In this document: one piece after another, positions 1 through 7,335 of the stretch
How the letters are laid out: the number at the start of each line of letters is the position of its first letter
How positions within the stretch are numbered: position 1 is the first letter of the stretch
Source: Massilia sp.
GTDB taxonomy: Bacteria; Pseudomonadota; Gammaproteobacteria; Burkholderiales; Burkholderiaceae_D
Assembly (NCBI GenBank): GCA_003520365.1
Contig: DOUW01000474.1
Span: forward strand, 507-10,544
Direction: 5' to 3'
Length of the DNA: 10,038 nucleotides
Made by a program: the position numbers and the translations under genes
The notes under the pieces: model-generated
What the model saw: the letters and a program-made list of their open reading frames with translations, nothing else
Database searches by the model: none
What the model was told of the DNA's origin: nothing

Positions 1-3
1 AGC

Positions 4-24
4 GTGGGCGGTTAAACCGCCCAC
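4..24. repeat. Hairpin after topB, REP-like arm or terminator
   Basis: Positions 4-13 and 15-24 are perfect inverted repeats (GTGGGCGGTT and AACCGCCCAC). In practice this is an 8-bp stem with a short TTAAA loop. It begins 7 bases past the topB stop codon, so it can end or protect the topB transcript. A T-run on the minus strand cannot be judged because the window ends 3 bases beyond the stem. The outer bases (GCGTGGGC, then GCCCACCC) equal those of the repeat arm at 8467-8494, so this may be a diverged copy of the same REP-like family. The hairpin is certain; its role is inference. Confidence 0.55.
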
Positions 25-30
25 CCACCA

Positions 31-2664
31 TCACTTCTTCGCCGCCACCCGCTTGGCCGCCGGCTTCTTCGCCGCGACGGTCTTGGCCGCGGCCTTGGCG
101 GCCGGCTTCTTGGTGACCTTGGTCTCGACGGCTTCGCCATCGGCGCCCGCCGAGTCGTCGTTCGCCGCAGCCTTGCCCTTGGCGGCCGGCTTGGCCTTGC
201 GTTCCTCGAACTCGAAGCTGATCTTGCCGTCCTTGCCGCGCACCAGGAAGGCCTTGAACGGACGGCGCGTACGCTGCGAGATGAAGCCCGGCAGCAGGTC
301 GGTCTTGCCGTCGTTCAGCAGCTTGGCCATCTGCTCGGGCAGGATTTCCTGCTGCAGGATGATGCGGCCGCTGCGGAAGTCGCAGGTCTTCGGCTTGGCG
401 ACCTGGTGTTCGCAGACGTAGGCCAGGCCCATCTCGTAGACGCCGCCGTTGCACTTCGGGCACGGGCCGAGCGGGGTCTGGCTAGTGAAGTCGACGCCTT
501 CTCCCTCTTCGCCCTCGGCCTGGTCCTGGCCGAAGTCGAACTCCAGCTTGAAGTTGTTGATGTCCTCGTCGCGCACGATGCGCAGGATCGCCGCGAACGG
601 ACGGCCCATCTTCGAGCGGAAGCCCTGCAGCGGACCGATGGTGCGGTTCTTCAGCAGTTCCTCGACCTCGTTGATCTCGAACTGGCGGCTGCCCGGCGTC
701 TTGCTCATCGAGAAGTCGCACTTGGTGCAGGCGAAGCGGCGGTAGTTTTCCTTGACCACGCCGGCGCAGTTCGGGCAAGGCGTCTGCAGGGTCGCGTATT
801 CGCCCGGAATGGTGTCGTTGTCGTATTCCTTGGCGCGCTTGACGATGATCTGGGTCATCTGCGCGATCTCACGCATGAACTCGTCGCGCGAGATCTTGCC
901 CTTCTCCATCTGCGACAGCTTGTATTCCCATTCGCCGGTCAGTTCCGGCGCCGTCAGTTCGTTCACGCCCAGGCCGCGCAGCAAGGTCATCAGCTGCGAC
1001 GCCTTCGCGGTCGGGATCAGTTCGCGCCCTTCGCGCACCAGGTATTTCTCGGTGAGCAGGCCCTCGATGATCGCCGCACGCGTGGCCGGGGTTCCAAGAC
1101 CCTTGCCGGCCATGGCGTCACGCAGCTCGTCGGAGTCAACCAGCTTACCGGCGCCTTCCATTGCCGACAGCAGCGTCGCTTCGGTATAGCGCGCGGGCGG
1201 TTTCGTCACCAGGCTGTTCGGGGTCACCTTGTCGGCCAGGACCTTCTCGCCTTTCTGCACCGGCACCAGGGTGGCGCCGTCCTTGTCGTCGCCGGTCGTG
1301 TCCTTGCCGTAGATGGCGAGCCAACCCGGGTTGGTCATGACCTTGCCTTCGGTCTTGAACTGGTGGCCCGACACTTCGGTGAAGCGGGTCGTGACCAGGA
1401 ACTCGGCCGGCGGGAAGAACACGGCCATGAAGCGGCGCGTGACCAGGTCGTAGAGCTTCTGTTCCGGTTCGCTCAGGTTCTTCGGCGCGACACCGGTCGG
1501 GATGATCGCGAAGTGGTCCGAGATCTTGGTGTTGTCGAAGATGCGCTTGTTCGGCTTGACCCAGCCGTTCTTGCTGATCTGCTTGGCGAACTGGTGGTAA
1601 TTATTGTTCTCGGCCAGCGATTCCATCGTCGACTTGACGGTGGCGATGTAGTCTTCCGGCAGGTGGCGCGAATCGGTACGCGGATAGGTCAGGACCTTGT
1701 GCTTCTCGTACAGGGCCTGGGCCAGGCCGAGGGTGTTCTTGGCCGAGAAGCCGAAGCGGCCGTTGGCCTCGCGCTGCAGCGAGGTCAGGTCGAACAGGGC
1801 CGGCGCCATCGAGGTGGTCGGCTTCGACTCCTCGGTGACGACGCCCTGCTTGCCGCGGCAGGCGGCAACGATGGACTCGGCGGCAGCCTTGCTCCACAGG
1901 CGCTCGGCGCGCTTCTCCGGATCGTTCTCGTCCTTCTTGAACTTCTGGTCGAGCCAGCGTCCTTCGTAGATGCCGGCGGCGCAGACGAACTCGGCGCGCA
2001 CTTCCCAGTAGTCGCGCGGAACGAACTTCTTGATTTTTTCTTCGCGCTCGACCACGATCGACAGGGTCGGCGTCTGCACCCGGCCTACCGTCGTCAGGTA
2101 GAACCCGCCCTCTTTCGAGTTGAAAGCGGTCATGGCGCGGGTGCCGTTGATGCCGATCAGCCAGTCCGCTTCCGAACGGCAGCGCGCGGCGTCGGCCAGC
2201 GGCAGCATCTCTTCGTCGCTGCGCAACTGGCGGAAGCCTTCGCGGATCGCCGTCGGGGTCATCGACTGCAGCCACAGGCGCTTCACCGGCTGCTTCGCCT
2301 TCGCGTTCTGCGCGATCAGGCGGAAGATCAGTTCACCTTCGCGGCCCGCGTCGCATGCGTTGATCAGGGTCGAAACATCCTTGCGCTTGATCAGCTTGTT
2401 CAGCACCTTGAGGCGCGACTCGGTCTTGGCGATCGGGTTCAGCGCGAAGTATGGCGGAATCACCGGCAAATGCTGGAAGCTCCACTTGCCGCGCTTGACG
2501 TCGTATTCTTCCGGCACCGCGATTTCCAGCAGGTGGCCGACCGCGGACGAGAGGATGTATTCGTCGGATTCGAAATACTCATCGTGCTTGGTGAAGCCGC
2601 CCAGCGTCTTGGCGATGTCATTCGCGACGGAGGGCTTCTCGGCGATGATGAGGGTTTTGGTCAT
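31..2664 (-). CDS. topB: DNA topoisomerase III (type IA), TopB-like
   Basis: An 877-residue type IA topoisomerase. It nicks one DNA strand through a 5'-phosphotyrosine, passes a strand and reseals, and so helps relax or decatenate DNA carrying single-stranded stretches. The N-terminus is a TOPRIM fold: IIAEKPS has the catalytic Glu9, and DAGREGE (105-111) holds the Mg-binding acidic residues. The active-site tyrosine is Tyr327 in LTYPRTDS. TPATRAAIIEGL (525-536) and nearby segments are typical of the core. After the core come two Cys4 zinc motifs (Cys630/633/646/649 and Cys735/738/751/761), each followed by a C-terminal topoisomerase repeat (about 666-712 and 776-821). Residues 823-877 are a Lys/Ala tail with PAAK and AAKK units, probably a flexible DNA-binding extension. 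E. coli TopB is shorter (about 650 residues), so the C-terminus is the distinctive part. The Shine-Dalgarno before the ATG is weak, but the start is fixed by the conserved MTKTLIIAEKPS opening. Confidence 0.97.
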   Translation of the reverse strand: MTKTLIIAEKPSVANDIAKTLGGFTKHDEYFESDEYILSSAVGHLLEIAVPEEYDVKRGKWSFQHLPVIPPYFALNPIAKTESRLKVLNKLIKRKDVSTLINACDAGREGELIFRLIAQNAKAKQPVKRLWLQSMTPTAIREGFRQLRSDEEMLPLADAARCRSEADWLIGINGTRAMTAFNSKEGGFYLTTVGRVQTPTLSIVVEREEKIKKFVPRDYWEVRAEFVCAAGIYEGRWLDQKFKKDENDPEKRAERLWSKAAAESIVAACRGKQGVVTEESKPTTSMAPALFDLTSLQREANGRFGFSAKNTLGLAQALYEKHKVLTYPRTDSRHLPEDYIATVKSTMESLAENNNYHQFAKQISKNGWVKPNKRIFDNTKISDHFAIIPTGVAPKNLSEPEQKLYDLVTRRFMAVFFPPAEFLVTTRFTEVSGHQFKTEGKVMTNPGWLAIYGKDTTGDDKDGATLVPVQKGEKVLADKVTPNSLVTKPPARYTEATLLSAMEGAGKLVDSDELRDAMAGKGLGTPATRAAIIEGLLTEKYLVREGRELIPTAKASQLMTLLRGLGVNELTAPELTGEWEYKLSQMEKGKISRDEFMREIAQMTQIIVKRAKEYDNDTIPGEYATLQTPCPNCAGVVKENYRRFACTKCDFSMSKTPGSRQFEINEVEELLKNRTIGPLQGFRSKMGRPFAAILRIVRDEDINNFKLEFDFGQDQAEGEEGEGVDFTSQTPLGPCPKCNGGVYEMGLAYVCEHQVAKPKTCDFRSGRIILQQEILPEQMAKLLNDGKTDLLPGFISQRTRRPFKAFLVRGKDGKISFEFEERKAKPAAKGKAAANDDSAGADGEAVETKVTKKPAAKAAAKTVAAKKPAAKRVAAKK

Positions 2665-2874
2665 AAAGTTTCTCGTCTTACTTATTTATTAGAGGTTTGG
2701 CTCGCGCATCATACATGCTTGGCGGCGTCCCCGCTTTTTACTTAATGTCTTAGTGGTAACAGTTTGGAATGAGCGGCCAATGATAAGCGCGTTATCGCGC
2801 TGTTCGCAAGTGGACTCTGCACCTCTGTTGTGCAAGGCCGCACAGCATTGCGCCGAAAACGCGCGGCCCTTTCC

Positions 2875-2890
2875 TGGCGTTGACAATGCA
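2875..2890 (+). promoter_or_regulatory. Weak sigma-54-like or TTGACA promoter element
   Basis: TGGC, eight bases, then TGCA gives the GG-N10-GC spacing of a -24/-12 sigma-54 promoter (GG at 2876-2877, GC at 2888-2889). It mismatches the usual consensus at two positions. The same bases contain a perfect sigma-70 -35 hexamer TTGACA (2880-2885), but the positions 16-18 bases later have no acceptable -10. Either reading would put transcription about 100-140 bases before the hydrophilic protein gene. A match this good could arise by chance in a region of this size. Confidence 0.2.
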
Positions 2891-2935
2891 GCCAAGAATG
2901 CCTTCTTCCGTGAAAGTGGGCGCTTTCCTACATGG

Positions 2936-2955
2936 TATCGGACACCATTCCGATA
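2936..2955. promoter_or_regulatory. Dyad TATCGGA-N6-TCCGATA, candidate operator
   Basis: A perfect 7-bp inverted repeat (2936-2942 and 2949-2955) with a 6-base spacer, 75 bases upstream of the start of the hydrophilic protein gene. Its 20-base span and spacing resemble a binding site for a dimeric helix-turn-helix regulator, but it could also be a short hairpin in the leader. No regulator is encoded next to it. The symmetry is seen; the role is a guess. Confidence 0.3.
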
Positions 2956-3016
2956 GGACTGGCGCGGCCGTGCGCGCAAGATCATCCTGTTGGCGGATTT
3001 GATGCCGCCGTTTGAT

Positions 3017-3022
3017 GGGAGG
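3017..3022 (+). promoter_or_regulatory. Ribosome binding site fixing the start at 3031
   Basis: GGGAGG lies 8 bases before the ATG at 3031 and only 2 bases before the in-frame ATG at 3025. The spacing therefore favours 3031 as the true start. It is one of the strongest Shine-Dalgarno sequences in the window, which also supports this open frame as a real gene despite its unusual composition. Confidence 0.7.
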
Positions 3023-3030
3023 AAATGACC

Positions 3031-3540
3031 ATGAGCGACAAACAGAAAGGCATGGTGAACGAACACGGACGCAGTGTCTCACGCGAAAAAATGGTGCCGG
3101 TGGCCGAGGGCAGCCAACAGGGCAAGCCGCCCGGCGCCGTGGCCTCGTCGGCGCCGAACTCGCAATCCTGGACGCCGAACGACGACCAGCGTCCTTCAGG
3201 CAATATGCAGTCGGAAAATCTGAATCCTGGCCAGGCCTCGGTGGGCGGCCATCCCGACCGCGGACGTGGCGGCGTGGCTGCCCAGCAAGGCGGCTGGAGC
3301 GCGCGCCAGAAGGGCCAGCGCATGCAGGCCCGCGCCGAGGAAGACCGGCTCGGCATGTCGCAGCAGTCCGGTTACGGCGGCCTCGAGCAGGACCAGCGCG
3401 CCGGTTCGCAGGAGTCGCCCAGCGGTCCACCGGGATCGCAACAATCGAGCGTGACCGGCGCGCAGCAGGGAGGCCAGCCGGACCAGCCGGCGGCGGATGT
3501 CGGCAAGGGCAAGCCGGGCGGCGGATCGGGTAATCGTTGA
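3031..3540 (+). CDS. Hypothetical hydrophilic Gly/Gln/Ser-rich protein
   Basis: A 169-residue protein I do not recognise. It opens MSDKQKGMVNEHGRS and is about 18% Gly, 14% Gln and 12% Ser, with many Pro and charged residues and no Cys, Ile or Phe. It has only three Leu. There is no signal peptide, no membrane segment and no obvious folded domain, so it is probably disordered throughout. QQG and QQS units recur but no regular repeat period is visible. The composition resembles hydrophilins and other small stress-protective proteins, but no diagnostic motif shows that. It has a strong GGGAGG ribosome site and a terminator 27 bases after its stop. It points away from topB and toward smg. The protein is most likely cytoplasmic. 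An alternative start at 3025 would add only Met-Thr. I am fairly sure it is a gene and unsure of its role. Confidence 0.75.
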   Translation: MSDKQKGMVNEHGRSVSREKMVPVAEGSQQGKPPGAVASSAPNSQSWTPNDDQRPSGNMQSENLNPGQASVGGHPDRGRGGVAAQQGGWSARQKGQRMQARAEEDRLGMSQQSGYGGLEQDQRAGSQESPSGPPGSQQSSVTGAQQGGQPDQPAADVGKGKPGGGSGNR

Positions 3541-3567
3541 GGCGATCCCGGAAACGCTGCAAAAGAA

Positions 3568-3596
3568 AACGGCCTGCCGGTTAGCGGCAGGCCGTT
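3568..3596. terminator. Intrinsic terminator between hydrophilic gene and smg
   Basis: A perfect 12-bp stem (3568-3579 with 3585-3596, built on CGGCCTGCCG) closes a 5-base loop GTTAG. Read on the minus strand it runs straight into TTTTCTTTT, a good Rho-independent terminator 18 bases after the smg stop. Read on the plus strand it follows the hydrophilic protein stop by 27 bases, but the tail is only TTCAATT, so it is weaker in that direction. It separates two convergent genes and probably serves both. Confidence 0.85.
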
Positions 3597-3614
3597 CAAT
3601 TAACTCGGAAAAAA

Positions 3615-4079
3615 TTAATGCAGCAGGCGCGGCGTCTGCTCGTCGTCGGCACCGAACAGGTCGTCGAACATCAGCGCGTCCGGCTCCTTGCCCTGGCTCC
3701 ACATGAGCATGAGGACGATGATCTTCAGCTTGCTCAGCGTAACCGGTGACTCGTCGACCGCGAGCGCGCGTTCGATGATGATCTCGCGCTGCACTGGCGT
3801 GATGAGCCTGGCGCTTTCGAGGAACTGGATGAAGCCGATCGCGGCGCTGCCGAGCTCGTTGTACTCCTCGTCCACGTAGTAACGGGTGCCGGTGGAGGCG
3901 ACCACGTCGGCCAGCTCTTCGGCGGCCATTTCATTCAGACCCGTGAGCCAATCGATGGCTTCGCAGATCTCGAAGTCGTCGAAGCCGACGGCGGAGAGCT
4001 TGCGCGCCAATGCAGCCGGCTCGGGGCAGGCTTCGGGACGATAGTACGTCTCGTAGAGGTAGACCAGGATGTCGAACAT
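3615..4079 (-). CDS. smg: Smg family protein (DUF494)
   Basis: A 154-residue protein of the Smg/DUF494 family. It is small, acidic and cytoplasmic, and its biochemical role is not settled. The family is usually found beside dprA (smf), which is how it got its name. The opening [20 protein letters not shown] and the segment [14 protein letters not shown] are characteristic. The C-terminal half is helical and ends in an acidic stretch ([10 protein letters not shown]). An open frame extends 22 residues further upstream, but the extra sequence does not look like the family and the ATG at 4079 gives the conserved start. No clear Shine-Dalgarno precedes it. It lies 174 bases after dprA on the same strand, so it could be read through from dprA or use its own promoter (see 4197-4225). 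Its leader can also form a bulged hairpin (4103-4110 with 4128-4137). The terminator at 3568-3596 ends the cluster. Confidence 0.95.
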   Translation of the reverse strand: MFDILVYLYETYYRPEACPEPAALARKLSAVGFDDFEICEAIDWLTGLNEMAAEELADVVASTGTRYYVDEEYNELGSAAIGFIQFLESARLITPVQREIIIERALAVDESPVTLSKLKIIVLMLMWSQGKEPDALMFDDLFGADDEQTPRLLH

Positions 4080-4196
4080 AGTGACGCTACTGTAGCAGCT
4101 AAGCTCGTACGGGCACAAGCTTGCTACGTACATGAGCATCCGCAATGCGTATTTCGTCGTTTTTCGGCCTTATCGGTTCATATAGGCTAGTAAGTA

Positions 4197-4225
4197 ATTA
4201 TCTGTGCGGCTACTGCATCGAACAA
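4197..4225 (-). promoter_or_regulatory. Candidate sigma-70 promoter for smg
   Basis: On the minus strand, TTGTTC (4225-4220) is separated by exactly 17 bases from GATAAT (4202-4197), which matches the -10 consensus at five of six positions. The -35 matches at three of six. Transcription would begin near 4190 and give smg a leader of about 110 bases. It sits between the dprA stop and smg, so smg could be expressed apart from the upstream genes. Confidence 0.3.
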
Positions 4226-4253
4226 AGCCGACAAGGCAATCAATGTGCTGTCA

Positions 4254-5396
4254 TCAACACGCTGCAATCGACGATACGCGTTGCACCTTTCCACCCGGCA
4301 GCCGCTCGAGCATGCCGGCCATTTCCAGCGCCAGCAAGCCCAGGCTCAACTCGCCGATGCTGCTGCCGCTGCGCAGCAGCAACGTATCGATGTCGACCGG
4401 CTCGTGGCCCAGCTGCTCGAGCAATCCGAGACACGCCGTCTCGCTTGGTGGCGCGCTTGCCACATCCGGCGCGAGCGGCGAGACGCGCATCGCCTCGAGA
4501 ATCTCGGCGACCGTTTCGACCAGGCGCGCGCCATCGCGGATCAGGGCGTGACAGCCCTTGGCCAGCGGCGCGTGGATCGAGCCGGGCAAGGCGAACACCT
4601 CGCGTCCCTGTTCGTTCGCCACGCGCGCCGTGATGAGCGAGCCGGACTGCGCCGCCGCTTCGACCACCAGCACGCCTGCCGACAAGCCGCTGATGATCCG
4701 ATTGCGCCGAGGGAAATTGCCCGGCGTCGGCGGCGTGCCGAGCGGATACTCGCTGACGATGCAGCCTTCCTGCGCGATGCGTTCGCCCAGGGCGCGGTTG
4801 CGGCTTGGATAAAACAGATCGGCGCCGGTGCCGACCACGGCGATCGTCGCGCCCATGCCTTCGAGTGCGCCTTCGTGCGCGGCGGCATCGATACCCAGCG
4901 CCAGCCCGGACACGACACACACGCCGGCACGCGACAGGCTGGCCGCAAAATGCCTGGCGTTCGCCTTGCCCTGGCTGGTGGCGTTGCGGCTGCCGACGAT
5001 GGCCAACGCCGGACGCGTCAGCAATTCGCTGCGTCCATTTATATAGAGCAGGAGCGGCGGATCGGGGATGTTGGCAAGGCTGGCCGGATAGCCGGGCTCG
5101 CCCAGCGCCAGCAGCGCATGCGCGGGATCGTCGAGCCAGGCGAGCACGGCGTCGCGCAGCCGCAAGGTGGATGTAGAAGGCGGCGAGCACAGGGCGCGCA
5201 CCGTGGCGACAGGCAAGTGGGCGGCAAGTGCCGCATGGCCGGCCTCGAAGATGCCGCGCGGCGAACCGAAGCGGCGCAGCAGCAATTGCGCGGTGCGGCA
5301 CCCGACCCCGCTCGCCCCTTCAAGGCGCAGCCAGTCGAGGAGTTGGTCGATGCCTTGCTCACTGCCGCTGGCGGGATTGGGGGCCGTGTCCTGCAC
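4254..5396 (-). CDS. dprA: DNA-processing protein DprA
   Basis: A 380-residue DprA (Smf). The family binds incoming single-stranded DNA during natural transformation, protects it and loads RecA. Residues about 10-60 resemble the N-terminal helix-hairpin/SAM-like region. The central Rossmann-like DprA domain runs from about 125 to 300, with GSRNAT (135-140), SGLALGIDAAAH (163-174), FPRRNRIISGLS (228-239) and SGSLITA (251-257), all family signatures. The last 60 residues fit the DprA winged-helix domain. Length is normal for a proteobacterial member with this domain. The start is GTG at 5396: GGAG lies 10 bases before it and overlaps the end of the upstream LysM gene, which stops only 7 bases before this GTG. 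That arrangement points to translation coupled with the LysM gene. Presence of dprA alone does not show that the strain is competent. Confidence 0.97.
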   Translation of the reverse strand: MQDTAPNPASGSEQGIDQLLDWLRLEGASGVGCRTAQLLLRRFGSPRGIFEAGHAALAAHLPVATVRALCSPPSTSTLRLRDAVLAWLDDPAHALLALGEPGYPASLANIPDPPLLLYINGRSELLTRPALAIVGSRNATSQGKANARHFAASLSRAGVCVVSGLALGIDAAAHEGALEGMGATIAVVGTGADLFYPSRNRALGERIAQEGCIVSEYPLGTPPTPGNFPRRNRIISGLSAGVLVVEAAAQSGSLITARVANEQGREVFALPGSIHAPLAKGCHALIRDGARLVETVAEILEAMRVSPLAPDVASAPPSETACLGLLEQLGHEPVDIDTLLLRSGSSIGELSLGLLALEMAGMLERLPGGKVQRVSSIAAC

Positions 5397-5403
5397 GGTG
5401 AAT

Positions 5404-6501
5404 TTACTCCGGTGATTTCGCCACGTCGCCGACTTCCACCGGCGCCGTCACTTGCATGATCAGGCCGTAGGAAACGCGCCCAAACACTCGGAAGATGAAC
5501 AGGGTGCCATACTGCTCATCGGGAAGCTTGATCGTCGAGCGGCCGAAACCGAGGAAACCCTTGCGGCCTTCCGGGTCCGGCACCGTCTTCCCGAAATGAT
5601 AGAGCTGCAGCACGGAGCCGACATCGAGCCCGTCAAGCGCGCCCCGATTGACAGTGACGACCTGGCTCTGTCCGGCATAGGTCACGCCGGAATAGATCGA
5701 CATCACGCGCGCGTCGATCGGCTGCAGCGGCGCATGCGGCACGTAGTTGCGCACGGCCGGCGGCGGGGCCGGGACCAGGCGGTCGCCCACGCCCATCTCG
5801 CGCACCGAGCTCGACACGGTAAAGGTGTGCACGTCGACGCCGGGCGCGGCCGGTTTCGTCAGCGTGACGGTGCCGACGTAGCTGGCCTCGTGCGCCAGCA
5901 CGGCGCCGGTCTGCGGATCCTTCAGAGGACCGCCCGGACGGAACACCTGGAAACTGGTCGCGCCCTGCAGGTCGCCGCGCACGTAGACGCGGTCGCCCAC
6001 GCCGAGGTAGACGTGGTTTTCCTCGGACGCGGCAATGCGCGGCGCATTGGCCAGCTGGCCCTGCTCGATTACCAGCGGCTGGGTCAGGTAGGGTTCGATC
6101 ACGCCGGAGGGAATCGACTGCACCGCGTCGTTCTCCAGGCCGCTGCTCTTCACCTGGGGCGACAGGCGCAGCAGGGGCGGCTCGCCGCGGCCGTCGCCGC
6201 TACCCGGTTTATTCAAGGACAAACGTCCGCGCACACGGTCGAAGTACACGATCTGGCCAGGATAGATCCAGTGCGGGTTGCGGATCTCGTCGCGGTTCAT
6301 GCCCCAGACCTGGGGCCAGCACCAGGGGTGCTGGAGGAAGGCGCCGGAGATATCCCACAGGGTGTCGCCCTTGACGACGCGGTGCTGGTCGGGAGCGTTC
6401 GGCTTGAAGGCGCATTCGGCGGCCTGGACGGGGCCGGCTACGACACACGCGACGAGGGCCGCGGCAGCAGCGCGGGTCACGACTGTGCTAAAATTTTTCA
6501 T
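5404..6501 (-). CDS. Exported LysM-domain peptidoglycan-binding protein
   Basis: A 365-residue exported protein. The N-terminus is a typical Sec signal peptide: Lys2, an Ala/Val-rich core, and a cleavage site after Val-Gln-Ala27. A single LysM domain follows at about 40-87 (HRVVKGDTLWDIS to YPGQIVYF), a module that binds peptidoglycan glycan chains. Cys30 and Cys61 are the only cysteines in the mature form and could pair. The remaining 270 residues have no catalytic signature I recognise and look beta-rich. There are no further membrane segments, so it is probably periplasmic or wall-associated. LysM genes of this kind commonly precede dprA in Burkholderiales, but a functional link between them is not established. 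The Shine-Dalgarno is weak (GGA about 10 bases before the ATG). It is the first gene of the minus-strand cluster and is divergent from def. Confidence 0.93.
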   Translation of the reverse strand: MKNFSTVVTRAAAAALVACVVAGPVQAAECAFKPNAPDQHRVVKGDTLWDISGAFLQHPWCWPQVWGMNRDEIRNPHWIYPGQIVYFDRVRGRLSLNKPGSGDGRGEPPLLRLSPQVKSSGLENDAVQSIPSGVIEPYLTQPLVIEQGQLANAPRIAASEENHVYLGVGDRVYVRGDLQGATSFQVFRPGGPLKDPQTGAVLAHEASYVGTVTLTKPAAPGVDVHTFTVSSSVREMGVGDRLVPAPPPAVRNYVPHAPLQPIDARVMSIYSGVTYAGQSQVVTVNRGALDGLDVGSVLQLYHFGKTVPDPEGRKGFLGFGRSTIKLPDEQYGTLFIFRVFGRVSYGLIMQVTAPVEVGDVAKSPE

Positions 6502-6643
6502 TGAAGACGTCCGTAAAGTGCGGCATTGACACGGAAATTGCAGGCTGCACCGGTCACCACGGCCAGCCGCGGCGCAAGAAACAGCACGAATCGACGTTCC
6601 CAGACCGCGAGGCGGATCGCAAAGAGTTGCCGAATTGAATCAA

Positions 6644-6672
6644 ATTCTGCACACAAATCCTTGAACTAGCAA
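6644..6672 (-). promoter_or_regulatory. Possible promoter of the LysM-dprA cluster
   Basis: On the minus strand, TTGCTA (6672-6667) and CAGAAT (6649-6644) are 17 bases apart, each matching the sigma-70 consensus at four of six positions. This would give a leader of about 135 bases. A small dyad GAATT-N6-AATTC (6632-6647) overlaps the -10. The 281-base region between the LysM gene and def must hold promoters for both directions. I could not find a convincing one for def. Confidence 0.25.
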
Positions 6673-6782
6673 GACAAACCGCGTCCTGCAGCCGGGGCGG
6701 CGTGTTGCATTCCTGCTCGTGCGCCCCCACCTGTTGTCGTACTCCCACCAATCCTTATTGAACTGTTACTGAATTAGCTGAT

Positions 6783-7325
6783 ATGGCCCTCCTGAAGATC
6801 CTGCGCTATCCCGACCCTCGCCTGCACAAGGTTGCCATGCCGGTGACCGAATTCGGCGAGCGCCTCGCCAAGCTGGTGGCCGACATGGCCGAGACCATGT
6901 ACGACGCGCCAGGCGTCGGACTGGCCGCGACCCAGGTCGACGTGCACGAGCGCGTGGTCGTGATCGACGTCTCCGAGTCGCACGACGAGCTGCGCGTCTT
7001 CGTCAACCCGGAAATCACCTGGGCCAGCGAGGAAAAACAGGTCTACGACGAAGGCTGCCTGTCGGTGCCGGGCATCTACGACGGCGTCGAGCGTCCTGCC
7101 CGCGTGAAAGTGCGCGCCCAGGATGCCAAGGGCGAGTTCTTCGAGCTCGAGTGCGACGGCCTGCTGGCCGTGTGCATCCAGCACGAGATGGACCACCTGA
7201 TGGGCAAGGTGTTCGTCGAATACCTGTCGCCGCTGAAGCGCAACCGCATCAAGGCCAAGCTGCAGAAGGAAGAGCGCGGCATGGAACGCGAAGCGGCGCT
7301 GAAGGCCGCCGGCCGCCGTCATTAA
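6783..7325 (+). CDS. def: Peptide deformylase
   Basis: A 180-residue peptide deformylase, a metalloenzyme that removes the formyl group from the N-terminal Met of nascent proteins as they leave the ribosome. All three family motifs are intact: GVGLAATQ (44-51), EGCLSVP (90-96, metal ligand Cys92) and HEMDH (134-138, with ligands His134 and His138 and catalytic Glu135). The C-terminus is a Lys/Arg/Glu-rich helix, as usual for bacterial enzymes. The start [14 protein letters not shown] is conserved in the family, although no clear Shine-Dalgarno is visible before it. fmt begins 10 bases after the stop, so the two are co-transcribed: Fmt adds the formyl group to initiator tRNA and this enzyme removes it after initiation. 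Confidence 0.97.
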   Translation: MALLKILRYPDPRLHKVAMPVTEFGERLAKLVADMAETMYDAPGVGLAATQVDVHERVVVIDVSESHDELRVFVNPEITWASEEKQVYDEGCLSVPGIYDGVERPARVKVRAQDAKGEFFELECDGLLAVCIQHEMDHLMGKVFVEYLSPLKRNRIKAKLQKEERGMEREAALKAAGRRH

Positions 7326-7335
7326 GGCGCCGCGC

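Larger units (their letters stand above)
2665..3030. other. Divergent intergenic region, topB / hydrophilic protein
   Basis: There is no convincing gene in these 366 bases. The open frames crossing it lack a ribosome site and family resemblance. On the minus strand, TATGAT at 2713-2708, 44 bases before the topB ATG, is a possible -10 box, but no good -35 hexamer lies 16-18 bases upstream. On the plus strand there is a TTGACA (2880-2885) without a matching -10, a sigma-54-like stretch overlapping it (2875-2890), a small dyad GAAAG/CTTTC (2912-2916 and 2923-2927) and a better dyad at 2936-2955. The promoters of both genes probably lie here, but I cannot assign them. Confidence 0.5.

Noticed and set aside
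406..2745. A 779-codon plus-strand open frame antisense to topB
   Set aside because: The opposite strand encodes a complete topoisomerase with all motifs. The antisense frame is His/Arg/Gly/Leu-rich, has no recognisable domain and is explained by few stop codons in GC-rich complementary DNA.
2689..3066. A 125-codon minus-strand open frame overlapping the start of the hydrophilic protein
   Set aside because: It has no Shine-Dalgarno or domain, overlaps a better-supported gene start and ends inside the topB promoter region.
4083..4094. GACGCTACTGTA in the smg leader, repeated at 8444-8455 inside the repeat element
   Set aside because: A 12-base match is expected a few times by chance in 10 kb and the flanks do not match.
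4245..6504. Long plus-strand open frames (404 and 350 codons) antisense to dprA and the LysM gene
   Set aside because: They have the same composition artefact, show no family resemblance, and the minus-strand genes carry signal peptide, LysM and DprA signatures.
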